Source: an uncultured Neomegalonema sp. (GTDB lineage Bacteria; Pseudomonadota; Alphaproteobacteria; Rhodobacterales; Rhodobacteraceae). From it: a DNA stretch of 14,715 bases. A program made the translations under genes and the position numbers. This document shows positions 12,883 to 14,715 of the stretch, piece by piece. Position 1 is the first letter of the stretch; each line of letters begins with the position of its first letter. The stretch spans positions 1-14,715 of the forward strand of contig CALGNW010000017.1 of assembly GCA_937958345.1 (NCBI GenBank), written 5' to 3'. A model generated the notes under the pieces. The model made no database searches and was not told the DNA's origin. It saw only the letters and a list, made by a program, of their open reading frames with translations.

Positions 12883-13500
12883 ATGAACGACGCGCCAGCC
12901 GATCAACCATCGGCGCGTCGCAAGGTATGGGATGTGCCGACCCGCCTGTTTCACTGGGCGCTGGTCGGCACGGTGCTGACGGGATTGTATCTCGGTGAGT
13001 TCCGCGACTTCTCGACGATCCAGCTTCATTTCTATTTCGGATACGCGACCGGCGGATTGCTGGTCTTCCGCCTGATATGGGGGGTGATCGGCCCCGCCCA
13101 TGCGCGGCTGAGCACCCTGCTCCCCTCGCCCGGTGCGCTGCTCGGCTATATCGGCGGGATGTTCAGGCGTCGGCCCAGCGCGGTTGCAGGGCATAACCCT
13201 GTCGGGGCGCTCTCGGTCCTCGCCATGCTCGTGGCGCTCTCGGTTCAGGTCGTGACCGGACTGTGCTCTGAAGATGACGGGCTGTTCTCGCAGGGGCCGC
13301 TGGCCGGATATCTCGATTCCGCGACCGTTCTGACGATGACGGCCCTTCATCACTGGTCCTCACGGGTCGTCATGGCCCTGATCGCATTGCATCTGGCCGC
13401 GATCCTGTTCTACCGGATATGGAAACACGAGGATCTCGTGACCGCCATGGTGACCGGATGGAAGACCGTGCGCCGGGATGACGGCGACCGCGAGGCCTGA
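12883..13500 (+). CDS. Cytochrome b561-family membrane protein
   Basis: This 205-residue inner-membrane di-haem b-type cytochrome begins two bases after the cytochrome c' stop; AAGGAC at the end of that gene is the ribosome site. VWDVPTRLFHWALVGTVLTG (15-34) is the typical first part with His24. His49 precedes the second helix, GHNPVGALSVLAML (103-116) is a strong family mark, and His156/157 and His170 lie in the last two membrane segments, giving the four haem ligands. Four hydrophobic segments fit at about 23-37, 49-70, 107-126 and 158-178. The pairing suggests it passes electrons from quinol to the periplasmic cytochrome c'. That is common for such pairs in proteobacteria but is inferred here. 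Confidence 0.9.
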   Translation: MNDAPADQPSARRKVWDVPTRLFHWALVGTVLTGLYLGEFRDFSTIQLHFYFGYATGGLLVFRLIWGVIGPAHARLSTLLPSPGALLGYIGGMFRRRPSAVAGHNPVGALSVLAMLVALSVQVVTGLCSEDDGLFSQGPLAGYLDSATVLTMTALHHWSSRVVMALIALHLAAILFYRIWKHEDLVTAMVTGWKTVRRDDGDREA

Positions 13501-13522
13501 ATTGCCCCGCATATCCTCGCAC

Positions 13523-13550
13523 AAAAAAAGCGGCTGCAATGCAGCCGCTT
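13523..13550 (-). terminator. Strong intrinsic terminator facing the minus strand
   Basis: AAGCGGCTGC (13528-13537) and GCAGCCGCTT (13541-13550) form a perfect 10-bp stem around AAT. Seven A (13523-13529) lie on its left and only two T on its right. On the minus strand the hairpin is therefore followed by a run of T, the layout of an intrinsic terminator for minus-strand RNA. On the plus strand it lacks a T tract and could only act as a 3'-end stabiliser or weak terminator for the cytochrome pair. No minus-strand gene is visible to its right. Confidence 0.65.
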
Positions 13551-13774
13551 CAGGTGGGGAGGGAACAAGAAGCACAGGGCAATCCCCCATGCGGTGGTGA
13601 ACGCCGGTGATGACACCCGACAGGTTCAGAGTGTCCCGGAAAGAAGCCCATGTCTGTGACACCAATCACACTCATGGATTATCAGGCGTCGTTTTCGGTT
13701 AACAGAAGGGTCCGTTCAGGGCTTGTCGCCTGCCCGGAAAAGCGGGTATGCGGCGTGAAACGAGGGAGCATCGC
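13551..13774. promoter_or_regulatory. Upstream region of the amidinotransferase gene
   Basis: These 224 bases hold no convincing gene on either strand. A GTTAAC lies at about 13698-13703. On the plus strand TTGTCG followed 17 bases later by a TATG-type hexamer (about 13724-13752) could be the amidinotransferase promoter, but the match is weak. On the minus strand GATAAT near 13680 is a -10-like hexamer without a good -35 partner. It could start the RNA that would end at the terminator at 13523. Confidence 0.3.
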
Positions 13775-14715
13775 ATGGGCTGGTCACCGGACGTCACCGA
13801 AGTCAAAAGCTGGAACGAGTGGGATACGCTGCGGCACGTCATCGTGGGCCGTGCGGATGATTGCCATATCCCACCGCCCGAACCCGCGCTCGACGCCAAA
13901 GTGCCGGAGGATTCAGACATGCGCGGGCAATGGGGTCGGCGTCCGCAGGAGACCATCGACCGCGCCAACGAGTTGCTGGACGGCTTTTCCGCGATGCTGG
14001 AGAAGCGCGGGGTGCGTGTGGACCGGCCCACACCGTTCGATTTCTCCAAACCCGCCGAGACACCGGACTGGCGCACCGAGTCGAGTTTCGGCTGTATGCC
14101 GCCGCGTGACGTGCTGCTGACGGTCGGGCGTGAAATTCTGGAAGCGACGATGAGCTATCGCTGTCGCTGGTTTGAATACCTCTGCTACCGCGACCTGATT
14201 CAGCAATATTACAACGAAGACCCGAAGATGCGGCATGAGGCAGCTCCGAAACCGCGCCTGACCGATGCCGATTACCACCCCGATTATCTCAGCGACAAGA
14301 TCGGCGAGGCCAAACGTCTGGAATGGGCCGCCGCCAGACATTTCGTGACCACCGAGGAAGAACCGCTGTTCGACGCCGCCGATGTTCTGCGTTTCGGACG
14401 TGATCTGGTGGTGCAGCACGGCTTCACGACGAACCTCAAGGGCATCGACTGGTTGCAGCGGCACTTCCCGGATCACCGCGTTCACACCGTCAACTTCCCC
14501 GGCGATCCGTACCCGATCCATATCGACGCGACCTTTACGCCGATCCGCCCCGGCCTCATCATGAATAACCCGCAGCGCCGCCTGCCAAAGGAACAGCGGG
14601 CGATGTTCGAGCGCAATGGCTGGGAGATCGTCGATGCGGCCCAGCCCGCCCATAACGCCCCGCCACCGCTATGCTATTCGTCCACATGGCTGTCGATGAA
14701 CGTGCTGGTGCTGGA
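13775..14715 (+). CDS. Glycine amidinotransferase-family protein, partial at the right edge
   Basis: The ATG at 13775 has GAGGGA (13762-13767) seven bases upstream. The 313 codons present align along their length with arginine:glycine amidinotransferases, which move the amidino group of arginine to glycine or another amine (guanidinoacetate in creatine-type synthesis). WNEWDTLRHVIVGRAD (13-28) is the family start. FDAADVLRFGRD (199-210) and PIHIDATF (247-254) match the human active-site segments: Asp200 and His249 are 49 residues apart, exactly as Asp254 and His303 are in the human enzyme. SSTWLSMNVLVL at the edge matches the human SSKWLSMNVLML. The nucleophilic cysteine (human Cys407) would lie about 40 residues past the window. 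The amine acceptor in bacteria varies (glycine, lysine, inosamine phosphate), so the exact product is open. Cytoplasmic. Confidence 0.9.
   Translation, partial: MGWSPDVTEVKSWNEWDTLRHVIVGRADDCHIPPPEPALDAKVPEDSDMRGQWGRRPQETIDRANELLDGFSAMLEKRGVRVDRPTPFDFSKPAETPDWRTESSFGCMPPRDVLLTVGREILEATMSYRCRWFEYLCYRDLIQQYYNEDPKMRHEAAPKPRLTDADYHPDYLSDKIGEAKRLEWAAARHFVTTEEEPLFDAADVLRFGRDLVVQHGFTTNLKGIDWLQRHFPDHRVHTVNFPGDPYPIHIDATFTPIRPGLIMNNPQRRLPKEQRAMFERNGWEIVDAAQPAHNAPPPLCYSSTWLSMNVLVL

Noticed and set aside
1..14715. Defence island, prophage, insertion sequence or CRISPR array
   Set aside because: I saw no nuclease, helicase, reverse transcriptase, integrase, transposase, spaced direct repeats or terminal inverted repeats; all larger genes are ordinary metabolic or envelope families.

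Overview
The window looks like a chromosomal segment of an alphaproteobacterium, most likely a marine Rhodobacterales (Roseobacter-type) organism. This is inferred from the GC-rich coding style, the compact mixed-strand gene order and several gene families typical of that group: a Methyltransf_17-like methyltransferase beside a kinase-like gene, a DUF2125-like exported protein, and a cytochrome c'/cytochrome b561 pair. I see no tRNA, rRNA, transposase, integrase, phage gene or CRISPR array. It reads as ordinary chromosome with a few unexplained pieces.

Layout. A kinase-like gene (partial, minus strand, running off the left edge) diverges from a small SAM-dependent methyltransferase at 592-1083. 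A convergent hairpin separates the latter from an IlvD/Edd-family sugar-acid dehydratase (minus, 1140-2873) with its cluster and metal ligands in place. About 730 bases without a convincing gene follow (2874-3600). They carry five GTTAAC palindromes and lead into two small exported proteins of unknown function (3601-3912, 3955-4395) closed by a strong terminator. A short exported protein (minus, 4499-4849) diverges from a tight three-gene operon: LysE-type exporter, RraA/HMG-aldolase-like protein and aldo/keto reductase (4918-7211). Another small exported protein (minus, 7242-7601) diverges from a 455-residue exported DUF2125-like protein (7806-9173).

Just after that gene is a 40-codon frame that resembles the C-terminus of the same protein and ends in an ATGA overlap with the next gene, an SDR oxidoreductase (9297-10046). 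I read it as the remnant of a lost tandem paralogue. Then come ndk (10157-10579, with a terminator), an exported protein with a possible NlpC/P60-like Cys-His arrangement (10771-12075, with a terminator), a cytochrome c'-cytochrome b561 pair (12422-13500), an intrinsic terminator pointing against that pair, and the first 313 codons of an amidinotransferase of the arginine:glycine family (13775 to the right edge).

How the genes work together. Only three groups look functionally coupled by spacing: LysE-RraA-aldo/keto reductase, DUF2125-relict-SDR, and cytochrome c'-b561. Nothing here amounts to a clearly new multi-gene system. The best leads are the paralogue remnant, the GTTAAC-rich region in front of the two orphan exported proteins, the cysteine-peptidase-like exported protein, and the terminator that implies an unannotated minus-strand transcript.
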